Below are positions 50,565 through 63,290 of a DNA stretch of 64,000 nt, piece by piece. The notes beneath the pieces are model-generated. The model worked only from the letters and a program-made list of their open reading frames with translations. It searched no databases and was not told the DNA's origin. How positions within the stretch are numbered: the stretch's first letter is position 1; each line of letters opens with the position of its first letter. The stretch lies in NCBI GenBank assembly GCA_023053545.1, contig JAKZAN010000246.1:1-64000 (forward strand), written 5' to 3'. A program made the translations under genes and the position numbers. This DNA is from Lepidurus packardi. Taxonomy: Eukaryota > Arthropoda > Branchiopoda > Notostraca > Triopsidae.

Positions 50565-53500
50565 GGAATTAATTCAGTCCGTAAGGAATTAATTCAGTCC
50601 GTAAGGAATTAATTCAGTCCGTAAGGAATTAATTCAGTCCGTAAGGAGTTAATTCTGTCCGTGAGGATGTAATTCAGTCCGTAAGGAATTCATTCAGTCC
50701 GTAAGGAATTAATTCAGTCCGTAAGGAATTAATTCAGTCCGTAAGGATTTAATTCATTTCGTAAGGTATTAATTCAGTCCGTAAGGAATTAATTCAGTCC
50801 GTAAGGAATTAATTCAGTCCGTAAGGAATTAATTCAGTCCGTAAGGAATTAATTCTGTCCGTGAGGATGTAATTCAGTCCGTAAGGAATTAATTCAGTCC
50901 GTAAGGAATTAATTCAGTCCGTAAGGAATTAATTCGTTCCGTAAGGATTTAATTCATTCCGTAATGAATTAATTCAGTCCGTAAGGAATTAATTCAGTAC
51001 GTCAGGAATTAATTCAGTCCGTAAGGAATTAATTCACTCCGTAAGGAATTATTTCAGTCCGTAAGGAATTAATTCAGTAAGAAAGGAATTCAATCAATCC
51101 TAAAGAATTAATTCAGTCCGTTAGGAAATATTTCAGTCCGTAAGGAATTAATTCAGTCCGTAAGGAATTAATTCAGTCCGTAAGGAATTAATTAAGTCCG
51201 TAAGGAATTAATTCAGTCCGTAAGGAATTATTTCAGTCCGTAATTAATTAATTCATTCCTTACGGAATTAATTAAGTCCATATGGAATTAATTTAGTCTG
51301 TAAGGATTTAATTAAGTCCGTAATGAATTAATTCAGTCCGTAAGGAATAACTTCAGTACGTAAGGAAATAATTCAGTCCGTAATTTATTAATTCAGTACG
51401 TAAGGAATTAATTCAGTCCGTAAGGAATTAATTCAGTCCGTAAGGATTTAATTCAGTCCGTAAGGTATTAATTCAGTCCGTAAGGAATTAATTCAGTCCG
51501 TAAGGAATTAATTCAGTCTGTAAGGATTTGATTAAGTCCGTAATGAATTAATTCAGTCCTTAAGGAATTAATTCAGTCCGTCAGGAATTAATTTAGTCCG
51601 TAAGGAATTAATTAAGTCCGTAAGGAATTAATTCAGTCCGTAAGGAATTAATTAAGTCCGTAATGAATTAATTCAGTCCGTATGAAATTAATTCAGTCCG
51701 TAAGGAATTCATTCAGTCCGTAAAGAATTAATTCAGTCCGTAAGGAATTAATTCAGTCCGTAAGGAATTAATTCAGTCCGTAAGGAATTAATTCAGTCCG
51801 TAAGGATTTTATTCATTCCGTAAGGTATTAATTCAGTCCGTAAGGAATTAATTCAGTCCGTAAGGAATTAATTCAGTCCGTAAGGAATTAATTCAGTCCG
51901 TAAGGAATTAATTCTGTCCGTAAGGAATTAATTCAGTCCGTAAGGTATTAATTCAGTCCGTAAGGAATTAATTCAGTCCGTGAGGATGTAATTCAGTCCG
52001 TAAGGTATTAATTCATTCCGTAAGGAATTAATTCAGTCCGTAAGGAATTAATTCAGTCCGTAAGGAATTCATTCAGTCCGTAAGGAATTAATTCAGTCCG
52101 TAAGGAATTAATTCAGTCCGTAAGGAATTAATTCAGTCCGTAAGGATTTAATTCATTCCGTAAGGTATTAATTCAGTCCGTAAGGAATTAATTCAGTCCG
52201 TAAGGATTTAATACATTCCGTAAGGTATTAATTCAGTCCGTAAGGAATTAATTCAGTCCGTAAGGAATTAATTCAGTCCGTAAGGAATTAATTCAGTCCG
52301 TAAGGAATTAATTCTGTCCGTGAGGATGTAATTCAGTCCGTAAGGTATTAATTCAGTCCGTAAGGAATTAATTCACTCCGTAAGGAATTAATTCAGTCCG
52401 TAAGGAATTAATTCAGTCCGTAAGAAATTAATTCAGTCAGTAAGGAATTAATTCAGTCCGTATGAAATTAATTCAGTCCGTAAGGAATTCATTCAGTCCG
52501 TAAGGAATTCATTCAGTCCGTAAGGAATTATTCAGTGAGAAAGGAATTCAATCAATCTTAAAGAATTAATTCAGTCCGTAAGGAACTAATTTAGTCCGTA
52601 AGGAATTAATTCAGTCCGTAAGGAATTAATTAAGTCCGTAAGGAATTAATTAAGTCCGTAAGGAATTAATTCAGTCCGTAAGGAATTATTTCAGTCCGTA
52701 ATTAATTAATTCATTCCTTACGGAATTAATTAAGTCCATAAGGAATTAATTTAGTCTGTAAGGATTTAATTAAGTCCGTAATGAATTAATTCAGTCCGTA
52801 AGGAATTAAATCAGTCCGTAAGGATTTAATTCAGTCCGTAAGGTATTAATTCAGTCCGTAAGGAATTAATTCAGTCCGTAAGGAATTAATTCAGTCTGTA
52901 AGGATTTGATTAAGTCCGTAATGAATTAATTCAGTCCGTAAGGAATTAATTCAGTCCGTAAGGAATTAATTTAGTCCGTAAGGAATTAATTCAGTCCGTA
53001 AGGAATTAATTAAGTCCGTAATGAATTAATTCAGTCCGTATGAAATTAATTCAGTCCGTAAGGAATTCATTCAGTCCGTAAGGAATTAATTCAGTCCGTA
53101 AGGAATTAATTCAGTCCGTAAGGAATTAATTCAGTCCGTAAGGAATTAATTCAGTCCGTAAGGATTTTATTCATTCCGTAAGGTATTAATTCAGTCCGTA
53201 AGGAATTAATTCAGTCCGTAAGGAATTAATTCAGTCCGTAAGGAATTAATTCAGTCCGTAAGGAATTAATTCTGTCCGTAAGGAATTAATTCAGTCCGTA
53301 AGGAATTAATTCTGTCCGTGAGGATGTAATTCAGTCCGTAAGGTATTAATTCATTCCGTAAGGAATTAATTCAGTCCGTAAGGAATTAATTCAGTCCGTA
53401 AGGAATTAATTCAGTCCGTAAGGAATTAATTCAGTCCGTAAGGAATTAATTCTGTCCGTGAGGATGTAATTCAGTCCGTAAGGAATTCATTCAGTCCGTA

Positions 53501-54593
53501 AGGAATTAATTCAGTCCGTAAGGAATTAATTCAGTCCGTAAGGATTTAATTCATTTCGTAAGGTATTAATTCAGTCCGTAAGGAATTAATTCAGTCCGTA
53601 AGGAATTAATTCAGTCCGTAAGGAATTAATTCAATCCGTAAGGAATTAATTCTGTCCGTGAGGATGTAATTCAGTCCGTAAGGAATTAATTCAGTCCGTA
53701 AGGAATTAATTCAGTCCGTAAGGAATTAATTCGTTCCGTAAGGATTTAATTCATTCCGTAATGAATTAATTCAGTCCGTAAGGAATTAATTCAGTCCGTA
53801 AGGAATTAATTCAGTACGTCAGGAATTAATTCAGTCCGTAAGGAATTAATTCACTCCGTAAGGAATTATTTCAGTCCGTAAGGAATTAATTCAGTAAGAA
53901 AGGAATTCAATCAATCCTAAAGAATTAATTCAGTCCGTTAGGAAATATTTCAGTCCGTAAGGAATTAATTCAGTCCGTAAGGAATTAATTCAGTCCGTAA
54001 GGAATTAATTAAGTCCGTAAGGAATTAATTCAGTCCGTAAGGAATTATTTCAGTCCGTAATTAATTAATTCATTCCTTACGGAATTAATTAAGTCCATAT
54101 GGAATTAATTTAGTCTGTAAGGATTTAATTAAGTCCGTAATGAATTAATTCAGTCCGTAAGGAATAACTTCAGTACGTAAGGAAATAATTCAGTCCGTAA
54201 TTTATTAATTCAGTACGTAAGGAATTAATTCAGTCCGTAAGGAATTAATTCAGTCCGTAAGGATTTAATTCAGTCCGTAAGGTATTAATTCAGTCCGTAA
54301 GGAATTAATTCAGTCCGTATGAAATTAATTCAGTCCGTAAGGAATTCATTCAGTCCGTAAGGAATTAATTCAGTCCGTAATTAATTAATTCAGTCCGTAA
54401 GGAATTAATTCAGTCCGTAAGGAATTAATTCAGTCCGTAAGGATTTTATTCATTCCGTAAGGTATTAATTCAGTCCGTAAGGAATTAATTCAGTCCGTAA
54501 GGAATTAATTCAGTCCGTAAGGAATTAATTCAGTCCGTAAGGAATTAATTCTGTCCGTGAGGATGTAATTCAGTCCGTAAGGTATTAATTCAT
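50058..54593 (+). repeat. 4,536-bp segmental tandem duplication, copy 1
   Basis: Markers 51077, 52535 and 53894 recur as 55613, 57071 and 58430, all exactly 4,536 bp on, as do GGAGTTAATTCTG (50645 and 55181) and GTCTGTAAGGATTTG (50097 and 54633). The only difference I found is GTCCGTATG near 54313 against GTTCGTATG near 58849. Confidence 0.88.
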
Positions 54594-57500
54594 TCCGTAA
54601 GGAATTAATTCAGTCCGTAAGGAATTAATTCAGTCTGTAAGGATTTGATTAAGTCCGTAATGAATTAATTCAGTCCGTAAGGAATTAATTCAGTCCGTAA
54701 GGAATTAATTTAGTCCGTAAGGAATTAATTCAGTCCGTAAGGAATTAATTAAGTCCGTAATGAATTAATTCAGTCCGTATGAAATTAATTCAGTCCGTAA
54801 GGAATTCATTCAGTCCGTAAGGAATTAATTCAGTCCGTAAGGAATTAATTCAGTCCGTAAGGAATTAATTCAGTCCGTAAGGAATTAATTCAGTCCGTAA
54901 GGATTTTATTCATTCCGTAAGGTATTAATTCAGTCCGTAAGGAATTAATTCAGTCCGTAAGGAATTAATTCAGTCCGTAAGGAATTAATTCAGTCCGTAA
55001 GGAATTAATTCTGTCCGTAAGGAATTAATTCAGTCCGTAAGGAATTAATTCTGTCCGTGAGGATGTAAATCAGTCCGTAAGGTATTAATTCATTCCGTAA
55101 GGAATTAATTCAGTCCGTAAGGAATTAATTCAGTCCGTAAGGAATTAATTCAGTCCGTAAGGAATTAATTCAGTCCGTAAGGAGTTAATTCTGTCCGTGA
55201 GGATGTAATTCAGTCCGTAAGGAATTCATTCAGTCCGTAAGGAATTAATTCAGTCCGTAAGGAATTAATTCAGTCCGTAAGGATTTAATTCATTTCGTAA
55301 GGTATTAATTCAGTCCGTAAGGAATTAATTCAGTCCGTAAGGAATTAATTCAGTCCGTAAGGAATTAATTCAGTCCGTAAGGAATTAATTCTGTCCGTGA
55401 GGATGTAATTCAGTCCGTAAGGAATTAATTCAGTCCGTAAGGAATTAATTCAGTCCGTAAGGAATTAATTCGTTCCGTAAGGATTTAATTCATTCCGTAA
55501 TGAATTAATTCAGTCCGTAAGGAATTAATTCAGTACGTCAGGAATTAATTCAGTCCGTAAGGAATTAATTCACTCCGTAAGGAATTATTTCAGTCCGTAA
55601 GGAATTAATTCAGTAAGAAAGGAATTCAATCAATCCTAAAGAATTAATTCAGTCCGTTAGGAAATATTTCAGTCCGTAAGGAATTAATTCAGTCCGTAAG
55701 GAATTAATTCAGTCCGTAAGGAATTAATTAAGTCCGTAAGGAATTAATTCAGTCCGTAAGGAATTATTTCAGTCCGTAATTAATTAATTCATTCCTTACG
55801 GAATTAATTAAGTCCATATGGAATTAATTTAGTCTGTAAGGATTTAATTAAGTCCGTAATGAATTAATTCAGTCCGTAAGGAATAACTTCAGTACGTAAG
55901 GAAATAATTCAGTCCGTAATTTATTAATTCAGTACGTAAGGAATTAATTCAGTCCGTAAGGAATTAATTCAGTCCGTAAGGATTTAATTCAGTCCGTAAG
56001 GTATTAATTCAGTCCGTAAGGAATTAATTCAGTCCGTAAGGAATTAATTCAGTCTGTAAGGATTTGATTAAGTCCGTAATGAATTAATTCAGTCCTTAAG
56101 GAATTAATTCAGTCCGTCAGGAATTAATTTAGTCCGTAAGGAATTAATTAAGTCCGTAAGGAATTAATTCAGTCCGTAAGGAATTAATTAAGTCCGTAAT
56201 GAATTAATTCAGTCCGTATGAAATTAATTCAGTCCGTAAGGAATTCATTCAGTCCGTAAAGAATTAATTCAGTCCGTAAGGAATTAATTCAGTCCGTAAG
56301 GAATTAATTCAGTCCGTAAGGAATTAATTCAGTCCGTAAGGATTTTATTCATTCCGTAAGGTATTAATTCAGTCCGTAAGGAATTAATTCAGTCCGTAAG
56401 GAATTAATTCAGTCCGTAAGGAATTAATTCAGTCCGTAAGGAATTAATTCTGTCCGTAAGGAATTAATTCAGTCCGTAAGGTATTAATTCAGTCCGTAAG
56501 GAATTAATTCAGTCCGTGAGGATGTAATTCAGTCCGTAAGGTATTAATTCATTCCGTAAGGAATTAATTCAGTCCGTAAGGAATTAATTCAGTCCGTAAG
56601 GAATTCATTCAGTCCGTAAGGAATTAATTCAGTCCGTAAGGAATTAATTCAGTCCGTAAGGAATTAATTCAGTCCGTAAGGATTTAATTCATTCCGTAAG
56701 GTATTAATTCAGTCCGTAAGGAATTAATTCAGTCCGTAAGGATTTAATACATTCCGTAAGGTATTAATTCAGTCCGTAAGGAATTAATTCAGTCCGTAAG
56801 GAATTAATTCAGTCCGTAAGGAATTAATTCAGTCCGTAAGGAATTAATTCTGTCCGTGAGGATGTAATTCAGTCCGTAAGGTATTAATTCAGTCCGTAAG
56901 GAATTAATTCACTCCGTAAGGAATTAATTCAGTCCGTAAGGAATTAATTCAGTCCGTAAGAAATTAATTCAGTCAGTAAGGAATTAATTCAGTCCGTATG
57001 AAATTAATTCAGTCCGTAAGGAATTCATTCAGTCCGTAAGGAATTCATTCAGTCCGTAAGGAATTATTCAGTGAGAAAGGAATTCAATCAATCTTAAAGA
57101 ATTAATTCAGTCCGTAAGGAACTAATTTAGTCCGTAAGGAATTAATTCAGTCCGTAAGGAATTAATTAAGTCCGTAAGGAATTAATTAAGTCCGTAAGGA
57201 ATTAATTCAGTCCGTAAGGAATTATTTCAGTCCGTAATTAATTAATTCATTCCTTACGGAATTAATTAAGTCCATAAGGAATTAATTTAGTCTGTAAGGA
57301 TTTAATTAAGTCCGTAATGAATTAATTCAGTCCGTAAGGAATTAAATCAGTCCGTAAGGATTTAATTCAGTCCGTAAGGTATTAATTCAGTCCGTAAGGA
57401 ATTAATTCAGTCCGTAAGGAATTAATTCAGTCTGTAAGGATTTGATTAAGTCCGTAATGAATTAATTCAGTCCGTAAGGAATTAATTCAGTCCGTAAGGA

Positions 57501-59129
57501 ATTAATTTAGTCCGTAAGGAATTAATTCAGTCCGTAAGGAATTAATTAAGTCCGTAATGAATTAATTCAGTCCGTATGAAATTAATTCAGTCCGTAAGGA
57601 ATTCATTCAGTCCGTAAGGAATTAATTCAGTCCGTAAGGAATTAATTCAGTCCGTAAGGAATTAATTCAGTCCGTAAGGAATTAATTCAGTCCGTAAGGA
57701 TTTTATTCATTCCGTAAGGTATTAATTCAGTCCGTAAGGAATTAATTCAGTCCGTAAGGAATTAATTCAGTCCGTAAGGAATTAATTCAGTCCGTAAGGA
57801 ATTAATTCTGTCCGTAAGGAATTAATTCAGTCCGTAAGGAATTAATTCTGTCCGTGAGGATGTAATTCAGTCCGTAAGGTATTAATTCATTCCGTAAGGA
57901 ATTAATTCAGTCCGTAAGGAATTAATTCAGTCCGTAAGGAATTAATTCAGTCCGTAAGGAATTAATTCAGTCCGTAAGGAATTAATTCTGTCCGTGAGGA
58001 TGTAATTCAGTCCGTAAGGAATTCATTCAGTCCGTAAGGAATTAATTCAGTCCGTAAGGAATTAATTCAGTCCGTAAGGATTTAATTCATTTCGTAAGGT
58101 ATTAATTCAGTCCGTAAGGAATTAATTCAGTCCGTAAGGAATTAATTCAGTCCGTAAGGAATTAATTCAATCCGTAAGGAATTAATTCTGTCCGTGAGGA
58201 TGTAATTCAGTCCGTAAGGAATTAATTCAGTCCGTAAGGAATTAATTCAGTCCGTAAGGAATTAATTCGTTCCGTAAGGATTTAATTCATTCCGTAATGA
58301 ATTAATTCAGTCCGTAAGGAATTAATTCAGTCCGTAAGGAATTAATTCAGTACGTCAGGAATTAATTCAGTCCGTAAGGAATTAATTCACTCCGTAAGGA
58401 ATTATTTCAGTCCGTAAGGAATTAATTCAGTAAGAAAGGAATTCAATCAATCCTAAAGAATTAATTCAGTCCGTTAGGAAATATTTCAGTCCGTAAGGAA
58501 TTAATTCAGTCCGTAAGGAATTAATTCAGTCCGTAAGGAATTAATTAAGTCCGTAAGGAATTAATTCAGTCCGTAAGGAATTATTTCAGTCCGTAATTAA
58601 TTAATTCATTCCTTACGGAATTAATTAAGTCCATATGGAATTAATTTAGTCTGTAAGGATTTAATTAAGTCCGTAATGAATTAATTCAGTCCGTAAGGAA
58701 TAACTTCAGTACGTAAGGAAATAATTCAGTCCGTAATTTATTAATTCAGTACGTAAGGAATTAATTCAGTCCGTAAGGAATTAATTCAGTCCGTAAGGAT
58801 TTAATTCAGTCCGTAAGGTATTAATTCAGTCCGTAAGGAATTAATTCAGTTCGTATGAAATTAATTCAGTCCGTAAGGAATTCATTCAGTCCGTAAGGAA
58901 TTAATTCAGTCCGTAATTAATTAATTCAGTCCGTAAGGAATTAATTCAGTCCGTAAGGAATTAATTCAGTCCGTAAGGATTTTATTCATTCCGTAAGGTA
59001 TTAATTCAGTCCGTAAGGAATTAATTCAGTCCGTAAGGAATTAATTCAGTCCGTAAGGAATTAATTCAGTCCGTAAGGAATTAATTCTGTCCGTGAGGAT
59101 GTAATTCAGTCCGTAAGGTATTAATTCAT
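54594..59129 (+). repeat. 4,536-bp segmental tandem duplication, copy 2
   Basis: Second copy. Homology extends about 40 bp further, to 59170, where GTCTGTAAGG is replaced by GTCCGTAAGG; the exact junction therefore cannot be fixed within those monomers. Confidence 0.88.
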
Positions 59130-59216
59130 TCCGTAAGGAATTAATTCAGTCCGTAAGGAATTAATTCAGTCCGTAAGGAATTAATACAGTCCGTAAGAAA
59201 TTAATTCAGTCCGTAA

Positions 59217-59296
59217 GGAATTCATTCAGTCCGTAAGGAATTCATTCAGTCCGTAAGGAATTCATTCAGTCCGTAAGGAATTCATTCAGTCCGTAA
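59217..59296 (+). repeat. Run of four GGAATTCATT monomers
   Basis: Four consecutive monomers carry GGAATTCATT in place of GGAATTAATT, giving EcoRI sites 20 bp apart. An equal run of four lies at 63291-63370, with similar flanks, at offset 4,074 bp; elsewhere I saw at most two in a row. Confidence 0.85.
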
Positions 59297-59624
59297 GGAA
59301 TTAATTCAGTCCGTAAGGAATTAATTCAGTCCGTAAGGATTTAATTCATTCCGTAAGGTATTAATTCAGTCCGTAAGGAATTAATTCAGTCCGTAAGGAA
59401 TTAATTCAGTCCGTAAGGAATTAATTCAGTCCGTAAGGAATTAATTCTCTCCGTGAGGATGTAATTCAGTCCGTAAGGAATTAATTCAGTCCGTAAGGAA
59501 TTAATTCAGTCCGTAAGGAATTAATTCAGTCCGTAAGGATTTAATTCATTCCGTAATGAATTAATTCAGTCCGTAAGGAATTAATTCAGTCCGTAAGGAA
59601 TTAATTCAGTCCGTCAGGAATTAA

Positions 59625-60702
59625 TTCAGTCCGTAAGGAATTAATTCACTCCGTAAGGAATTATTTCAGTCCGTAAGGAATTAATTCAGTAAGAAAGGAA
59701 TTCAATCAATCCTAAAGAATTAATTCAGTCCGTTAGGAAATATTTCAGTCCGTAAGGAATTAATTCAGTCCGTAAGGAATTAATTCAGTCCGTAAGGAAT
59801 AAGTTCAGTACGTAAGGAATTAATTCAGTCCGTAATGAATTAATTCAGCCCGTAATGGATTAATTAAGTCCGTAATGAATTAATTCAGTCCGTATGAAAT
59901 TAATTCAGTCCGTAAGGAATTAATTCAGTCCGTGAGGATGTAATTCAGTCCGTAAGGAATTAATTCAGTCCGTAAGGAATTAATTCAGTCCGTAAGGAAT
60001 TAATTCAGTCCGTAAGGATTTAATTCATTCCGTAATGAATTAATTCAGTCCGTAAGGAATTAATTCAGTCCGTAAGGAATTAATTCAGTCCGTAAGGAAT
60101 TAATTCAGTCCGTAAGGAATTAATTCAGTCCGTAAGGAATTAATTCTCTCCGTGAGGATGTAATTCAGTCCGTAAGGAATTAATTCAGTCCGTAAGGAAT
60201 TAATTCAGTCCGTAAGGAATTAATTCAGTAAGAAAGGAATTCAATCAATCCTAAAGAATTAATTCAGTCCGTTAGGAAATATTTCAGTCCGTAAGGAATT
60301 AATTCAGTCCGTAAGGAATTAATTCAGTCCGTAAGGAATAAGTTCAGTACGTAAGGAATTAATTCAGTCCGTAATGAATTAATTCAGTCCGTAATGGATT
60401 AATTAAGTCCGTAATGAATTAATTCAGTCCGTATGAAATTAATTCAGTCCAAAAGGAATTCATTCAGTCCGTAAGGAATTCATTCAGTCCGTAAGGAATT
60501 AATTCAGTCCGTAAGGAATTAATTCAGTCCGTAAGGAATTAATTCAGTCCGTAAGGATTTAATTCATTCCGTAAGGTATTAATTCAGTCCGTAAGGAATT
60601 AATTCAGTCCGTAAGGAATTAATTCAGTCCGTAAGGAATTAATTCAGTCCGTAAGGAATTAATTCTGTCCGTGAGGATGTAATTCAGTCCGTAAGGTATT
60701 AA
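59625..60702 (+). repeat. 1.08-kb tandem duplication, copy 1
   Basis: The block from CACTCCGTAAGGAATTATTT through markers 59689 and 60228 repeats at offset 1,078 bp (59689 and 60767), becoming 1,118 bp (60228 and 61346) after a two-monomer gain in the second copy. Confidence 0.85.
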
Positions 60703-60925
60703 TTCAGTCCGTAAGGAATTAATTCACTCCGTAAGGAATTATTTCAGTCCGTAAGGAATTAATTCAGTAAGAAAGGAATTCAATCAATCCTAAAGAATTA
60801 ATTCAGTCCGTTAGGAAATATTTCAGTCCGTAAGGAATTAATTCAGTCCGTAAGGAATTAATTCAGTCCGTAAGGAATAAGTTCAGTACGTAAGGAATTA
60901 ATTCAGTCCGTAATGAATTAATTCA

Positions 60926-60965
60926 GCCCGTAATGGATTAATTAAGTCCGTAATGAATTAATTCA
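60926..60965 (+). repeat. 40-bp tandem duplication, copy 1
   Basis: GCCCGTAATGG plus GTCCGTAATG monomers, followed at once by an identical pair at 60966-61005; absent from the parent block near 59848. Confidence 0.87.
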
Positions 60966-61005
60966 GCCCGTAATGGATTAATTAAGTCCGTAATGAATTA
61001 ATTCA
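60966..61005 (+). repeat. 40-bp tandem duplication, copy 2
   Basis: Identical to the preceding 40 bp; a change made after the surrounding 1.1-kb duplication. Confidence 0.87.
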
Positions 61006-61440
61006 GTCCGTATGAAATTAATTCAGTCCGTAAGGAATTAATTCAGTCCGTGAGGATGTAATTCAGTCCGTAAGGAATTAATTCAGTCCGTAAGGAATTA
61101 ATTCAGTCCGTAAGGAATTAATTCAGTCCGTAAGGATTTAATTCATTCCGTAATGAATTAATTCAGTCCGTAAGGAATTAATTCAGTCCGTAAGGAATTA
61201 ATTCAGTCCGTAAGGAATTAATTCAGTCCGTAAGGAATTAATTCAGTCCGTAAGGAATTAATTCTCTCCGTGAGGATGTAATTCAGTCCGTAAGGAATTA
61301 ATTCAGTCCGTAAGGAATTAATTCAGTCCGTAAGGAATTAATTCAGTAAGAAAGGAATTCAATCAATCCTAAAGAATTAATTCAGTCCGTTAGGAAATAT
61401 TTCAGTCCGTAAGGAATTAATTCAGTCCGTAAGGAATTAA

Positions 61441-61920
61441 TTCAGTCCGTAAGGAATAAGTTCAGTACGTAAGGAATTAATTCAGTCCGTAATGAATTAA
61501 TTCAGTCCGTAATGGATTAATTAAGTCCGTAATGAATTAATTCAGTCCGTATGAAATTAATTCAGTCCAAAAGGAATTCATTCAGTCCGTAAGGAATTCA
61601 TTCAGTCCGTAAGGAATTAATTCAGTCCGTAAGGAATTAATTCAGTCCGTAAGGAATTAATTCAGTCCGTAAGGATTTAATTCATTCCGTAAGGTATTAA
61701 TTCAGTCCGTAAGGAATTAATTCAGTCCGTAAGGAATTAATTCAGTCCGTAAGGAATTAATTCAGTCCGTAAGGAATTAATTCTGTCCGTGAGGATGTAA
61801 TTCAGTCCGTAAGGTATTAATTCAGTCCGTAAGGAATTAATTCACTCCGTAAGGAATTAATTCAGTCCGTAAGGAATTAATTCAGTCCGTAAGAAATTAA
61901 TTCAGTCAGTAAGGAATTAA
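61441..61920 (+). repeat. 480-bp tandem duplication, copy 1
   Basis: A 24-monomer unit starting with a GGAATAAGTT monomer and GTACG, with no inverted core. It differs from copy 2 at one monomer: CCAAAAGG near 61567 against CCGTTAGG near 62047. Confidence 0.87.
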
Positions 61921-62400
61921 TTCAGTCCGTAAGGAATAAGTTCAGTACGTAAGGAATTAATTCAGTCCGTAATGAATTAATTCAGTCCGTAATGGATTAA
62001 TTAAGTCCGTAATGAATTAATTCAGTCCGTATGAAATTAATTCAGTCCGTTAGGAATTCATTCAGTCCGTAAGGAATTCATTCAGTCCGTAAGGAATTAA
62101 TTCAGTCCGTAAGGAATTAATTCAGTCCGTAAGGAATTAATTCAGTCCGTAAGGATTTAATTCATTCCGTAAGGTATTAATTCAGTCCGTAAGGAATTAA
62201 TTCAGTCCGTAAGGAATTAATTCAGTCCGTAAGGAATTAATTCAGTCCGTAAGGAATTAATTCTGTCCGTGAGGATGTAATTCAGTCCGTAAGGTATTAA
62301 TTCAGTCCGTAAGGAATTAATTCACTCCGTAAGGAATTAATTCAGTCCGTAAGGAATTAATTCAGTCCGTAAGAAATTAATTCAGTCAGTAAGGAATTAA
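61921..62400 (+). repeat. 480-bp tandem duplication, copy 2
   Basis: Second copy; the array then continues to the GTGAGAAAGG marker at 62484. Confidence 0.87.
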
Positions 62401-63290
62401 TTCAGTCCGTATGAAATTAATTCAGTCCGTAAGGAATTCATTCAGTCCGTAAGGAATTCATTCAGTCCGTAAGGAATTATTCAGTGAGAAAGGAATTCAA
62501 TCAATCTTAAAGAATTAATTCAGTCCGTAAGGAACTAATTCAGTCCGTAAGGAATTAATTCAGTCCGTAAGGAATTAATTAAGTCCGTAAGGAATTAATT
62601 AAGTCCGTAAGGAATTAATTCAGTCCGTAAGGAATTATTTCAGTCCGTAATTAATTAATTCATTCCTTACGGAATTAATTAAGTCCATAAGGAATTAATT
62701 TAGTCTGTAAGGATTTAATTAAGTCCGTAATGAATTAATTCAGTCCGTAAGGAATAACTTCAGTACGTAAGGAAATAATTCAGTCCGTAATTTATTAATT
62801 CAGTACGTAAGGAATTAATTCAGTCCGTAAGGAATTAATTCAGTCAGTAAGGAATTAATTTAGTCCGTAAGGAATTAATTCAGTCCGTAAGGAATTAATT
62901 AAGTCCGTAATGAATTAATTCAGTCCGTATGAAATTAATTCAGTCCGTAAGGAATTCATTCAGTCCGTAAGGAATTAATTTAGTCCGTAAGGAATTAATT
63001 CAGTCCGTAAGGAATTAATTCAGTCCGTAAGGAATTAATTCAGTCCGTAAGGATTTTATTCATTCCGTAAGGTATTAATTCAGTCCGTAAGGAATTAATT
63101 CAGTCCGTAAGGAATTAATTCAGTCCGTAAGGAATTAATTCAGTCCGTAAGGAATTAATTCTGTCCGTGAGGATGTAATTCAGTCCGTAAGGTATTAATT
63201 CATTCCGTAAGGAATTAATTCAGTCCGTAATGAATTAATTCAGTCCGTAAGGAATTAATTCAGTCCGTAAGAAATTAATTCAGTCCGTAA

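Larger units (their letters stand above)
60703..61840 (+). repeat. 1.12-kb tandem duplication, copy 2
   Basis: Copy 2 differs from copy 1 by a local 40-bp duplication at 60926-61005. The rare CCAAAAGG monomer is shared (60449 and 61567). Confidence 0.85.
142..62522 (+). repeat. 39-bp register-shifting marker pair, 51 copies
   Basis: Each copy is one 20-bp monomer beginning GTAAGAAAGGAATTCAATCA followed by a 19-bp monomer ATCCTAAAGAATTAATTCA, so each moves the 20-bp register back by one base. Starts read by eye: 142, 1481, 2360, 3239, 4418, 5817, 7276, 8355, 9894, 10573, 11832, 12871, 14367, 14806, 15805, 17024, 18023, 19242, 20501, 21559, 22369, 23028, 24319, 25238, 26296, 27106, 27765, 29056, 30127, 31138, 31717, 31896, 33554, 34953, 36525, 40244, 43503, 45162, 47080, 49038, 51077, 52535, 53894, 55613, 57071, 58430, 59689, 60228, 60767, 61346, 62484. 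Subtypes: 36525, 47080, 49038, 52535, 57071 and 62484 read GTGAGAAAGG and ATCTTAAAG. The shared one-base deletion makes a single origin followed by amplification very likely. Confidence 0.9.
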
